Shown here: piece by piece, positions 46,696 to 58,466 of the stretch
How positions within the stretch are numbered: the first letter of the stretch is position 1
How the letters are laid out: the number at the start of each line of letters is the position of its first letter
From: Stereocaulon alpinum
Taxonomy: Eukaryota; Ascomycota; Lecanoromycetes; Lecanorales; Stereocaulaceae
Length of the DNA stretch: 64,000 nt
NCBI GenBank assembly: GCA_018257865.1
Contig: JAEUBA010000055.1
Location: 1 to 64,000, forward strand
Direction of reading: 5' to 3'
Program-made: the position numbers and the translations under genes
Notes under the pieces: model-generated
What the model saw: only the letters and a program-made list of their open reading frames with translations
Database searches by the model: none
Told to the model about the DNA's origin: nothing

Positions 46696-48404
46696 TTTGC
46701 CCGAACTTGCTACTGGCAATGTCCCAAACTTCCCAGAATCGTCTTTCGGGATGCGGGATGCGTCAGCGGCTCCTATGACGAAGCCTTACCAATAAGGCAG
46801 GTCACCATACGCAGATGATTTTGTGTACTACGCAGCACACAAGATATGAAATTGGGCGAAGGCTCATAAAAGGATCAAGAAGCTTCGTGGGCAACAGTCG
46901 GTGTGTCGAGGCAGTCAGCAGCTGCAGCTAAGATAGCGTTGGGTATCGACGTTCTGCCAATAGCGAGGGGTAGGCCCCACGGCTTGACAGAGTGTAGAAC
47001 AGTGAGTGTACGAAGAAGTCCCAAGGCCAGTCGGTTAGCAGGTAGAATGGAAGAGAAACGAGTGTAGAGAAGGTCAAGCTGCCAGGTATGCTCATGGGTG
47101 CGTACCCATATCACGTTGGACACACCTTAGAGCCGCCATCGAGGAAAAACGTTGTTCCGCACGTGCCCCGCCGCAGTTAGAGTAGCCGCTGACAGCTCCT
47201 TCTGCTGATCCCCTATGTCATTGATGATTCAGGTTTGGAGGAGAGGCTACGGTATGTATGCCTATTGGCTCAACGCACTTGCCAGTTGTTTCAGACTTCC
47301 CGTCTGGCTTGAGGTTGAGCTCGTGCCAAGATGATGGTACTTTGCTTATCATCTAAGGGGGCGCTTTGGCGGACTTCAATAACTATGATGTTGGCACTCA
47401 TACAATTCTTACATTCAAGTACGTTTTGACCAAACAGATGTAATGAGCTTAGCGCTTGAGGAAGGTCCGCACGATCCTGGATCTCTAAGACTCTCACACT
47501 TGGCAACGAGCTTAGCCGTCGAACCTACCAATCGCAGATTCGAGAACATGAGCGACGAATCAAAACGCAGATGCGGCTCACCGATGGTACAGATCATCTA
47601 CTGTTTCAGCTCAAGCCAATTCTCGCAGCATTTGATTCACAGTGTATAGTGGTCGCTGCAGGATGGTCATATTATTGAAACTGGCAGATCATAGTGTATG
47701 GAAAACGATCACTTCCTTTCTTCGCGCTTTCGAATTTTCAATTCATCTTCTACTTAGCCTCTGAAGACGTTTGAGTGTCGACAAGATGAGCGGGATATTG
47801 AGGATACGTCTCGATCAAACACTATTTGAACGGCGGCTGGTGTGCTGGTCAATGAAGGCTTGATTCATCGTCATACGAAACGTCCGATCTTAGGGACGAT
47901 GAGGGTGGGGCCGATCCAGGATGTTGTGTTGAGATTACGCAAGGTGGCGACTTTCTAACGTGACGAAGGTGATATTGACAGAGGGTGCAGAGAGAGGTGA
48001 GATTGATTGCAGAATAACCTAGAAGAATTGGAACACAAAGATATTTTGAATACTAGCAAAGCTAAAGCATAAGCAAAGTCCGGTCTGATGTTGGCCAGGC
48101 ATATGTAACGTAAGAGCGTATGCAAAAGCGTGCCAACAGATTCTCGAAATTGGACACGACTGGGGCTCTGGGCGCATACTGCATACATGCGTCTGAGGGT
48201 TAACGGGATACTCTTTGATGTTAGAGGAGCCACACTCTAACCCAACGTCTTGGCAGCGGCTGCCGTGCCCTTGATCCGCTGCCATTTGCGCTCTGCAGTG
48301 ATATACACGCGTCGCCATCACTGATCTCCCAGCACTCAACTTGACTTCATGCTTTGATTTCGAGGCTGATATCTGGATCTTCTAATTACGATCCTCTTCC
48401 GAAG
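46696..48404. other. Divergent intergenic region
   Basis: 1.7 kb between outward genes; probably holds the MAPKK promoter and leader. No further gene recognised. Confidence 0.45.
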
Positions 48405-48968
48405 ATGCTCGCCTATACTTTGATCGCCTTTCTTGTCCCAATCCTAGCCCACTCGCAAGCCAACACTCTCCCTCCGCAATGCACCGTTCCCCCTCCTCCA
48501 GCATCCCAGCTCCCAGATCTGGCAGATTGCCTAAGAGTCCAAAACGAAATCATGGATATTGCTGTTAGAGAAGGGAATCAGCCGCGAATATGGGCCCGAC
48601 AACCGCGAGCACCTCACCACGGCTACTGGTTGCCACATTCTTTCTCATCTGACTCGCTAAATAACTGCGATTTGGTTGCCGATGGGCTCGCAGGGAAGTT
48701 GGATATATTCCCAACGAAGTATATGGTATCCGCGGCAGACGAGCTGATTAGAGAGTGTCTGATTGGTACCAGTCCGCAATCTGCGACTCTGGGAAAAATC
48801 GTAGTGGGGCCAAGAAGTGTGGTTGAGTTGACATTGAGAAGGAAGACGGAACCGTTGACGACGATGGAGAATGAATTAGGGAATGTGACTGTTAAATTGG
48901 ACCGAACGGGAGATGGACAGAGTCAGATCGTGCAAGACGGCCCAGCCAGTTTGACAGGGACGGAATGA
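48405..48968 (+). CDS. Small secreted protein, likely truncated by a frameshift
   Basis: 187 codons from the ATG at 48405. The N-terminus MLAYTLIAFLVPILAHSQA is a good secretory signal peptide. The mature part has Cys in PPQCTVPPPP, ADCLRV, NNCDLVA and IRECLIG, enough for two disulfides, and a strand-like segment VVELTLRRK. No enzyme motif and no GPI signal; I cannot name a family. The frame ends at a TGA at 48966, but the next frame goes on smoothly to a TAA at 49061-49063 (GGTLALEIQSDIEQAEGLAM), as if about 30 more residues belonged to it. A one-base shift near 48960 is the simplest reading. Confidence 0.7.
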   Translation: MLAYTLIAFLVPILAHSQANTLPPQCTVPPPPASQLPDLADCLRVQNEIMDIAVREGNQPRIWARQPRAPHHGYWLPHSFSSDSLNNCDLVADGLAGKLDIFPTKYMVSAADELIRECLIGTSPQSATLGKIVVGPRSVVELTLRRKTEPLTTMENELGNVTVKLDRTGDGQSQIVQDGPASLTGTE

Positions 48969-50933
48969 CTAGGCGGAGAACGGGTGGGACATTGGCGCTG
49001 GAGATTCAGTCAGATATTGAACAGGCAGAAGGTTTGGCTATGCTTATTGGTAAAGGCCTATAATACTTAAGACTGGCTGTAGAAGTGTGAACGAAACCAC
49101 GTAGAGGGGCTGCGACTAAGGCGTTTCGGCGCCGGAGTGAGCACCATCACTGGCCTTTGTTAGCTTAGGCAAGCCTCTGATTGTAATTAAATGGGAAAGT
49201 TGTTATGGAACTTATGACGTGCGGTGGCTACTCTTCGCCCAAACTCATTGGAGCATGAGTCCGCTTAGAACATGCTAGAGCTAACAGCAGATGTGTCGCA
49301 TATCGATCTGGCGGCTTATTTGTTTGATCAATGGCGTAACTGCCACATCTGGGGCATTGAGCCGCCATTTGAACGTTGCCACTAGTTTGAAGATGCTGGG
49401 ATACGTCTTGGCACTCAAGTGGCGGAGTCGGTGACCTTCGTTCAACATGGTCATTAAAAAGGCGTTCTGCCGGTGTGTGATCAAGAATTGTCCCCTGTTA
49501 GAGTGACGCTTCCTCTTTTGTAACCTGTGCACCAGGCCTTCTCTAGAATTAATGCCTTGTACTTGGTCTCCAGCCACGTCATAATCAGCGTTGTTCATGG
49601 TGCGGATCATAAGGCGGCATGATGACAGCTGTCGTTGTTGTGGGATCATTGGTATCGAATACTTTCTGGCCATTGTAATGCAAAGGAAATATGAACACCA
49701 AGCGCACAAATTTTAGGAAACAGACCGCCTGGTAAGCTTCAAGACCGGCATTATAACATAAGAAACTATATTATTGATCACAATACATGATCATACGACT
49801 GCCGGGGATGTTCGGCTGGACCGTACCCATTTGTAATTCCTAGCTTGTGGCGAAAGACCGAGGCTGACCAGTGACCATAGTAGCTGAGTGGAGAGAACAT
49901 CGAGCGGCTGAGTCAGCCATAGGAAGATGGTTGGCGGCTTTTGGTCGGCCGAGCATGCTTCACTGCATCGCAATACAATGCAGCACATTGCAGGAGCTGG
50001 ATATTTGAGGATAACATGTTTCACTCAACGTTTGAAAGATGTTGCTTGCACGAAGCAAATGTGAATCAAAACATGTCTGGGATGGGAAATTATAGTCTTG
50101 GCAAAGGGCCGATTGGTTGCGGGGAAGAGGCTTGCGGCTAAGGACATAACAGGCAAAACACAACTATTTTTGAAACTCACTAGATGTTGCTAAATCCGAC
50201 CCCTTTCCCGATCTATGTCTGATAGGTATTACACAACACAATCGTCTGTTGCTCCCACTGGCGAGGCGTCGAGAGGTGTGAGGCTCTCTTCCCCGGCTTA
50301 CTACTCTCCTTCAGCGCATACCCTTTCCAGCTCTACCTTCGCCACAAAGTTTTTGCTGTTGTAATCCGGGCTCCCACCTGCTCAACTAAGTAAGTGATTG
50401 GACATCTGGACTTACGGATAGACTGCATATGCTGAGCGGCTATTGCGATATGTTGGCTTGATTGGTCGCGTGGAAGCGCTGACTCAAGTTCTCGTCACAC
50501 CAACAGATCCTCATTGGCCCCTCCGAAACACTACTCAGACCACTCTTACACTCCTCCTTTCTTCACTGCCTCAATTACTTCGTCTATTATCAATTCGAGG
50601 CGACACACCCAATCCGATCTATAAGCGCCCAAAAGCCACCGTTGGACCCCAGACGGGACCCAGGAAGGCCCAGAGAAGGGACGCCTGTGTGCTTGACAAC
50701 GCCCAACGTTCAATGCGCACGAGTCGAGTCGCCAATCAGACGTCAGGAGCAAGAGGAGGGCACAGCGCTTCCTTTTAGGCTTGTGATTGGCTTTGCAGCT
50801 TCGCTACGGTCCTACAACCAGGGATTCTGGAGTGTGAATGTATGGTGAGCGGCAGACTTTCTCCCTATAATCCCAACTACTCCATGTCGCACTGTTTGAT
50901 TGCGTCTTTACCACATGCCATGGCATCGTCACC
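48969..50933. other. Intergenic region
   Basis: About 2 kb after the frameshifted tail. A 142-codon minus-strand frame near 49281-49709 begins at a TTG and has no signature. The last ~400 bp are likely promoter and leader of the phosphatase gene. Confidence 0.45.
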
Positions 50934-53795
50934 ATGATTGCGTCTGTGGTTGTATGCAGTGCTAACAAGATGGCAGTAGACGGCCCTCATACTCCACCTT
51001 CATTCTCTGATTTCCGTTCGAGCCGCCCTAATGCTTGTCCAACAGAAGGATCTCATGGCGCAGAGGTAGCCTATGCATCTCAGCAGCGTTACACGCCTAC
51101 AAGAAGGATCTATCCGGCCACCTTTCAAGAGTCAAGCATGCCGGTAACGTCGAGTTCGCAGTCGCTGCTGGCATCTCTACCCTCCTTCATGTCCGTATTT
51201 GGAAACGGCCCAGACAAGCTAGAGAGAAACGGAAGAGACACTGTGGCGGCAGAAGGACCAGACAGGACCATCAATATTGCTGCTAAGCGACCCCACAACA
51301 ACTCTCAACTATCGTCACCTATACTTCGCCGAGATTCCACCTCGACCTTCAATGAATCTTACGAGTCTTCACCAACCACCACCATTTCCACCATCGAGTC
51401 TTCACTCACTGAACCATCCCCAAATTCCCCCCCAGAATCGCCAGAGTCGCTCTTACCTTTTGCAACTTTCAAGACTCTAAGAGCCAGTCCAGTCTCTGGG
51501 CAAACGATGGAGGATAAGGACCGGAAGGACCAGTTCTCTAGCTCTTTCCCAACCCTACCAGGTGTGGAACGAGCAGAGTCACCAAACAAAAAGATGCGCA
51601 ACATGAAAAACCTGTCTGTAAATACATCAGCATCAAACCGGCAAGGAACCTCTCTTCCGAAGCTGGCTTTTCCAAATACTTCAATTTCCTCCCATGCATT
51701 TTCCGCACCACCAACACCAGCATTTATTGTTCCCCCCAAAGCTCCGAGGAAAAAACCCAGTAATTTAGGACTCACTATTACGACACCTGAGGCTTCGACG
51801 ACCATCACTGCCACTGATCCAGCCCAAGACAGGCCGAGCATTGTGCCTTCAACTCCCTCAGATTATCAGATTCGCTCCCTACGAGCGTTGCAGATATCTT
51901 CGAGCGGGCCGCTACACTCCCCTACAGTCGCCCCCGAAGGCGGTATGAGATTGCCGGCCTTTGGCAATACGGCCCCATCAAGTCGATTTGCGAAATTTCG
52001 ACCACCACTGAGTTTCTCACCCCCATCCTCCTTGGAGAGCACGGCATCTTCTCCAGTCATGAAGCAGACTCTAGAACACGTGCAAGAGGAGAATGACTAT
52101 GATCTCCCATTGTCCCAGGAAGTCAAATCTCCTGCGTATCCACAAGGCCCAGTGTGCATCTACGACCCGCTCGTTTACCTCTACCTAGAGCCTAGTGGTA
52201 TCGAAGCTCGCGAATTCGATGTCGTTCTAAATGTGGCACGCGAGGTCAAGAATCCCTTCACGGTAGCCGCAGTGGAAGCTGCAGGGCAAGAGACACAGGA
52301 GGGGAAGATGCAGGTTGCCATAGATACAGAAGTCGCTCGTTTCGCGGGTCGAGACAGCAACTCGGAACCACAGACAGCAAATTCGGAAAAAACATTCAGT
52401 ACTGCTTTTGAAGAGCAGTCCGACGATGCTACAAGGTCAGCGCCGACAACACCGAAAGCATGGAAGCCCGAGCCCGAATATATCCATATTCCTTGGGACC
52501 ACAACACCAACGTGGTGGAGGACCTACTACGGCTATGCGAGCTCATTGATGACCGAGTTCGACAAGAGAAGCGGGTTCTTGTACATTGTCAATGCGGAGT
52601 GAGCCGATCGGCAAGTCTTGTGGTTGCATATGGGCTATATAAGAACCCCCAGCTCACAGTGCAAGAGGCTTACGACGCGGTCAAGAATCGAAGCAGGTGG
52701 ATTGGGCCAAACATGAACTTGATCTATCAGCTTTCTGAATTTAAGTCTAAGTTGCCCAAGAGACATGGCACAGGGGTTTCTGCTTGGCATTCATGGCGGA
52801 GCTTGGGAATAGCACGCTCGAATTCAAACGCCCTTTTGGACGCTGACATGAAGAATGATCTACTTTCCTCGTCGCTTCGAAGTCCACCGCAAAAGTCTCT
52901 GAGTCTTCCATCTCAGTCCGTACGAGAGCCTCCTGTCGGACGCAGCAATTCCTTTAGCCCACCGGGCTCGGCTCAACTCGCACCAGTGATCACGGGTAAC
53001 ATCACTCCGGGCCCCTCGTCAGCTCCGCCAGACATGCAATGGTCACCTGGTCAGGCGCCGAAGAAGTTTGGGGCTGATGCTAAGACTACTGACAACAAAC
53101 AAGTGGAGGACAGTTTAACACCGCACAGGCTGATGGACGCAGAAACGGATATCATACTGTCACCTTCCACTATGGAGCGTGAAGCTCCTGAGGAGAAAGG
53201 GGCACCGCCGGCTGGTGGAGTGGCGAACGACCTGCAAGAAGTCGCCAGGGATTTGAATGACGTGCAATATATGCCCTCTCCCGCAACTCCTACACCAAAA
53301 GCCCGCGAAGCGGACAGCACTGAACACTGCTTGGCTACCTTGCCGCCACCAAGCATTGCAAGCATGGCAATCAGTGATGCAGCTTCCTCAACGACTGTCG
53401 CTCCCGCAGCTAAGGAACCAGGATTAGCCCCCCCACCGCGTCCTCTAAGACCAATGCCCAGTCTGCCGGCAGGCTTCAGTAGCCTCCTAAGCCGACGGCA
53501 AGGACCTCTCAGCCAACGACAACCTCCTCTCCGTCAGGAATTACCACGATTGGTACCTGTCCAGCTACCACAGCGACTGTTCGACCCAGACGTACCACCA
53601 ACCCCGTCACTTCTCTCTCCCCGTGCTGCAGAGTTCACAGCGAGCCCCTTCCATCGTACCGCTGCTGGTGACCTCGCGGGTTCCTCGGTCTTCGAGCAGG
53701 GCCTCATGAGTCCCAGAGCGGTGGAGCAAGATCCCAGAAGTCCGCATCAGAAGGGAGAGGCGCCCATAACCCGAAGTATCTTCGATATGATATGA
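50934..53795 (+). CDS. Dual-specificity MAP kinase phosphatase (Msg5-like)
   Basis: A single open frame of 953 codons. The ATG at 50934 is used, though the next Met (50970) is possible. Residues 1 to ~390 and from ~600 on are disordered, Ser/Pro/Thr-rich. The catalytic domain (about 400-600) starts at PVCIYDPLVYLYL and VVLNVAREVKNPF. It has the general acid Asp ~522 in YIHIPWDHN and the P-loop HCQCGVSRSAS with Cys ~552 and Arg ~558, followed by PNMNLIYQLSEF. An ~75-residue polar insert lies between the first strands and the acid loop. Yeast Msg5 and relatives dephosphorylate Slt2 and Fus3 class MAP kinases; the P-loop and following helix match that group best. Confidence 0.92.
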   Translation: MIASVVVCSANKMAVDGPHTPPSFSDFRSSRPNACPTEGSHGAEVAYASQQRYTPTRRIYPATFQESSMPVTSSSQSLLASLPSFMSVFGNGPDKLERNGRDTVAAEGPDRTINIAAKRPHNNSQLSSPILRRDSTSTFNESYESSPTTTISTIESSLTEPSPNSPPESPESLLPFATFKTLRASPVSGQTMEDKDRKDQFSSSFPTLPGVERAESPNKKMRNMKNLSVNTSASNRQGTSLPKLAFPNTSISSHAFSAPPTPAFIVPPKAPRKKPSNLGLTITTPEASTTITATDPAQDRPSIVPSTPSDYQIRSLRALQISSSGPLHSPTVAPEGGMRLPAFGNTAPSSRFAKFRPPLSFSPPSSLESTASSPVMKQTLEHVQEENDYDLPLSQEVKSPAYPQGPVCIYDPLVYLYLEPSGIEAREFDVVLNVAREVKNPFTVAAVEAAGQETQEGKMQVAIDTEVARFAGRDSNSEPQTANSEKTFSTAFEEQSDDATRSAPTTPKAWKPEPEYIHIPWDHNTNVVEDLLRLCELIDDRVRQEKRVLVHCQCGVSRSASLVVAYGLYKNPQLTVQEAYDAVKNRSRWIGPNMNLIYQLSEFKSKLPKRHGTGVSAWHSWRSLGIARSNSNALLDADMKNDLLSSSLRSPPQKSLSLPSQSVREPPVGRSNSFSPPGSAQLAPVITGNITPGPSSAPPDMQWSPGQAPKKFGADAKTTDNKQVEDSLTPHRLMDAETDIILSPSTMEREAPEEKGAPPAGGVANDLQEVARDLNDVQYMPSPATPTPKAREADSTEHCLATLPPPSIASMAISDAASSTTVAPAAKEPGLAPPPRPLRPMPSLPAGFSSLLSRRQGPLSQRQPPLRQELPRLVPVQLPQRLFDPDVPPTPSLLSPRAAEFTASPFHRTAAGDLAGSSVFEQGLMSPRAVEQDPRSPHQKGEAPITRSIFDMI

Positions 53796-54799
53796 AAGAT
53801 TTTACTCGAAGGAAGACTACATTCTACACCAGAGGGGAAATTGCCCTCCAGAATTCTCTCGTCATCTCACCAATGCAGGCCAGATAGAGCACGCCCTATC
53901 ATATTACCAGCTTGCATCATTTCAACTAACCAGCAGCTAAAGTCGCTGAGTGATGCAGAGCATCAACCAATCAAATGCCCACCACCGCCATGATTTGGCA
54001 ACCACATTACCGGTCGTGGGGGCAAACCTCCCCCAGTGGAGGGTTGGGGATGAGGAGACGAAAAGGCACCGAGGATATGAGATAGGGAAAGGACGGGATA
54101 TTGCCACATAAAGGCAACGTCATGCATATAGTGCATGATATGAGCATGAGAGGGATGAGTTAGCATTTTTACACGCATTTGTTGCATAAGGTAATTAGGA
54201 CATTTAGTTACGAGCGCAGAACGCCTAGTTTGCGTTCTGGATACATAGTTATATTCTATGAGGAGTTTTCGGGGAAAGTGCATGAGTTCATAATTTGTAT
54301 GGGTTGTGTTTTACGTAGAATAGCATGTGCTGTGGTGTGCTGTGTTGCTGGTGTGGATGCGCACGGTGGGTTGTTCCTTGAATGAACGATCCCTTGGCTG
54401 CAGTGTCTTCTTGAGCTATATTATAGACATACGGGCAGCCCTTTTTGTGATGCGAAACCACAGATTATTTGACCAAGGTCTTGTCTTTCCATTGTTATTC
54501 TATAGTCATGGCATTCTATAATAATGATACGCGTACACTATCTTCGCATCGCAATTCGATGAACCCATGACCCGTACCTTGCAGCCCTTTATAGCCGCTT
54601 TGCTTCACATACAACTATAGGAAAGAAAGGCAGCATGCAGTCGCCGTTCGCCAATCATGGGTATCGATAACGTCTAATGCCAGCCCATTCTTTATATCCC
54701 AAGTATAGTCCATGTCTCCCAGATGAAACAGATAAAGAGAATTTAGAGATTCTAGAAGAGTATAGGAATAAAGCATCATCATTGGTGCAAGACTTCCTC
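53796..54799. other. Convergent intergenic region
   Basis: 1 kb between convergent genes. No gene recognised. Confidence 0.5.
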
Positions 54800-57700
54800 T
54801 CAATCTTCGTGAACACCTTGAGTACACCACTCATGGTCCTTCACCTGCGTAATCGTCAGACGCTGGTCGACGTCTCGGTTGAGCATCGCTTTGATTAGAT
54901 CGATGGAAGGTTCGGACAAGACCCATGGTATACGCAGCTCGTGGTCGAGAATCTCGTCGATGCTGTAGAAGGGGTTTTCTTTGTAGACGAGGGTGTAGAG
55001 CAGGATTCCGAGAGCCCAGATATCTTGCTCTTTGCCGCGGTAAGACTTGCCCTGGAGGACTTCGGGGGCTGCGTAATCTACGGATACAATCAGCTAGGTG
55101 GTTGTGGAAGAGGAAAGGGGAAGACCACGTACCAATCGTCCCAACAAAAACATCAAAGGGACCACTCTTGATGTACGCAGCGCTGCCGAAGTCAATGACT
55201 TTGACGTTGCCCTCCCCGTCCAGGGTGATGTTTTCATCTTTGATATCTCGATGTACTACGAGTGCCTTCGTATGTAAATGGTGCAGTGCAGACACAACCT
55301 GGAGAAAGATATTCCGACATTCATTCTCGTCCATCGTCGCTTGCATTTCGATGTAATCGAAGAGATCCATACCTGGAAGACCATGTGGTACCATTTCGAT
55401 GTAGTAATTGACATCGTCTTCAAAAAAGTCGGTCATCTCTACGATGTTGGGGTGTCTCAGCTCAGGCTTTCGGAGGTAGTCCAGCACGTGAATTTCGAGA
55501 GGCACTGTGCCGAGTCTGCGGTCTCGAGTCCAGGTGTCGACAAGGATGCGTTTCTTGGTCACGTATTTGAGCACGACCTTCTTACCGTTTGCGTAGCGGG
55601 CTAGCTTAACCTGACCGTAAGCGCCTTGGCCCATATCTTCCAAAATGGTGAAGTCGGTGATCTTTTTCTTCTTCCTCGACAGCTCTTTTGGCTTAGTGGC
55701 TAGAGGAATAGTCGGCTTAGGTGGACTCTCGGAAATGGGTTGTGATGCTGCTTCTTTGATCTGCTGGCTGAGTGATGTCGGAGGGGGAGTGTCTGGCTTG
55801 ATCTCGTCAGGCTCGAACTGCTGTGGAGATATCGCTCTGTCGGCTTGTCCCGGAGATAGCTGATGGGGTGGCTCAGGCGGTGGCAATGGTGTAGTGGAGC
55901 CACCAGGGAGGAGGCCAGAATGGAGCTGGCGTGAGTAGGTTATCCACAATGCATAGACAATCTCAGATGTGTCCATCAAGCTAGTGTTTTCGCTCGTCTC
56001 GTCGCTGTCCTCACTTCGCTCCTCAATAACCGAGTCCCCATTCGATTTCCGTTGACTTCGAACGACGCGCATTTGCACATCGATATTGATGTTGGAACCA
56101 TCTTGGTGACGTGATACCAAGCCTTCTGACCGTAAGAACATGGAAGCAACATTCGCATTACCTTTGCGCAATGCGAGCCGGTCTCGCGCTCTCCGAAAGC
56201 TGTTCTCTGGCACCACCATACCATCGACGAGATTGACACCGTCCTCCTCAGTAAGAAAGTCAAGAGTATCCTCAAATTCAGGTATCAATTCACTAATCTG
56301 CTTCCCATCGAGATTCGCTTGACCAAATAGGGCTGCTGAGAACACGGAGTTGGAGCTTAGGACCCGTAAGGTCGATGCAGAGAGAACCACTATGCCAGCA
56401 ATATGAGGCAGGCTCGACACTCGCAAAGACTTCCCATCAGGCTCCATAGTAATCGAGACGGGGATCCTGACGCCATCTTCGCTCATTGTGGTAAAGCGCT
56501 GGACAGCACTCTTCTTCGCGAATCCTAATCTGTCCATGATTGTAGACGCTAGTTTGTTGGGTATATGTGGGATTAAGTGTTGAAGTTCTGTTTTAGGAGA
56601 AATTTGGCGTTTGCCCCAGAGAACCTCGATCGCTCCCTTGGCATCAATCACATGCAATTCTGGATCAAGCGTTAAAATCGCAATATCCTCAGCAATCTCT
56701 TCCAGCACCCAGATCAGACCTCCACGTTTCTCTTTAATCCACAAACTTGCAGCTCCAGTGTGTCCGTTCCTCTTTTGTATAGGTACTATGTCTCCACATA
56801 GGAGCACACCCCGAGAGCCGTTGGCAGGATGGTTTGATTCGCCTTTAACAGACTTCTTAGCCCAGTCGTCGGTCTGAGCTCTTTGTTGTCGCCATGAAGG
56901 CTTGCTTAAGAGCTGTGCAGTGACTCCTCCAATTTTACCGAGTGAAAATGACGACTTCGGGCTTGTCCTTGCACTTTTGCTGCGTTGTGGACGGGCCTTT
57001 GCCGCTGCCTCTGATCCCGGAGATCTCAACTTCTCTTCTAGCCATGCCCTTCCACCTTCTCTTACAATTTCCAGCATACTCAACTTCTTGAGTTCTCCTT
57101 TCGTTATGCCAAAAACTAAACAAGCAAGGTCGTTGGCGGCGAGTATCGTATAAGGAGAAGAGGCCTCGGTACTGAAAACAGCTTGTGCGGCTGGTACGCA
57201 ACGATTGTTGTGCCCATGTACGTGAGGTGCGTGAGATGGAGTATTGATGCCAGTCCCGGCACCGATCGTTGGTGTTTGAGAGGAGAGGAGGCTTTCATGT
57301 TCATGATCGTTTGCTTTATAGGGCTTTGCAAGCGCTTCTACAAGCTTGGTCTGCAGACTCAGTAGAGACAAATCTGTGTATGTGCGCCTCAGTCCGGACC
57401 TGTTGGGAGGAACAGGGTGTGGATTTAGCACAGGAGAACCACTGAGGGGCGATTGAGGTTCGGCAATGTCAGAAGCTGACGCTTCGCTATTCAGGGATGG
57501 CTCAGGTTGACTCGAGCCTGGCCTTGAAAGGTCCACTTCACTAAACTCTTGTGTAACCCTGTCTGCTAAAGATTGTTGTGACTGCGTTGGATTCTGTTGC
57601 CGCGGTACAAAAGCCTTCTCAAAAACGTTTTTCTCGAAGTATGCTGGCCCAGTTAGTGGGCCATGAAGCTGTCGGGAGGTTTGGTTGTCATGGTCATCGT

Positions 57701-58466
57701 GTTGTAGTACGTTTGCCCGTACTAGAAGATCTACCACATTCTGAATCTCTGCGTCCCCGCTGACCTTGGCTTGTGCAGTCATGACGCCTGGGTGGTACAC
57801 CCCCAAGCCCAGTCTATCACGCATGAAATCTATAGCTCTTTTTAATACACTTTGACGGTTGTGAAGAGCGTCCTCGGACTGATGAGCGAACGAGAATGAA
57901 TGTAGCGACTCATAAGGAAATCTGGAGAGGTCCTCGCCGAAGTTGAGTGTTGGCGAAGAAGGGCCACTCCGCATGAATCCTTGCGAGGAGACGCCCAATG
58001 TCATGGAGGCAGACCTTGGTGGCAGTGAGTATGAAGCGGACGGTGATGTTGGCTGTGATGGCGCTCGAGATGGAGGCTGCTGCCGTATGCGTCGTAGGCC
58101 AGATATCCCAAGTCCAGGCTCATGTCCCATGTTGACAGGAGACCTGGCAGGGTCCAAGCCTGCAGCGAATGCATTGTCGAAAGAGACTCGCAACTTCCCA
58201 TTCCCCGCTGTCCCTAGAAGGTCTCTAGTACTCTTGTTCTTGGGAAGCCTGAGTATGTCTACGTCTTGCTCGGATCCTTCCTCGTGTGAGAGCGTCTGTC
58301 CAAGCGCGGTACCTGCTGGGATAATGTGTCAGACAATAGACGACCAAATTTAGGCTTTAGGTGTAGCCGGAGTCGATCCACGACTCTTTGGGAGCATCGC
58401 TTCTCAGAACCCGTGATGGGAGCGGGGCAGCTGCTTACTTCCATCATTCAACTTGGGCTCCGTCAT
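54800..58466 (-). CDS. PAS domain serine/threonine kinase (Psk1/PASK type)
   Basis: Three exons (58466-58439, 58315-55133, 55077-54800) encode 1162 aa. The long ORF has no ATG at its start; a 28-nt first exon (MTEPKLNDG, donor GTAAGC) joins in phase with the acceptor at 58316. The N-terminal half is Ser/Pro-rich with two PAS-like regions, around ASSPYTILAANDLACLVFG and ILTLDPELHVIDAKGAIEVL. The kinase domain (about 870-1155) has GQGAYGQV, LKYVTKK, VVHRDIKDEN, IDFGS and DYAAPEVLQG, with the last intron just before this APE. The Y-G-Q-V loop and DFGSAAYIKSGPFDVFVGTI are typical of PAS kinases, which sense carbon or energy state and phosphorylate Ugp1 and translation factors in yeast. Confidence 0.93.

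Noticed and set aside
49281..49709. 142-codon minus-strand frame
   Set aside because: It starts at TTG; the longest ATG form has no recognisable motif, and no partner exon is seen.
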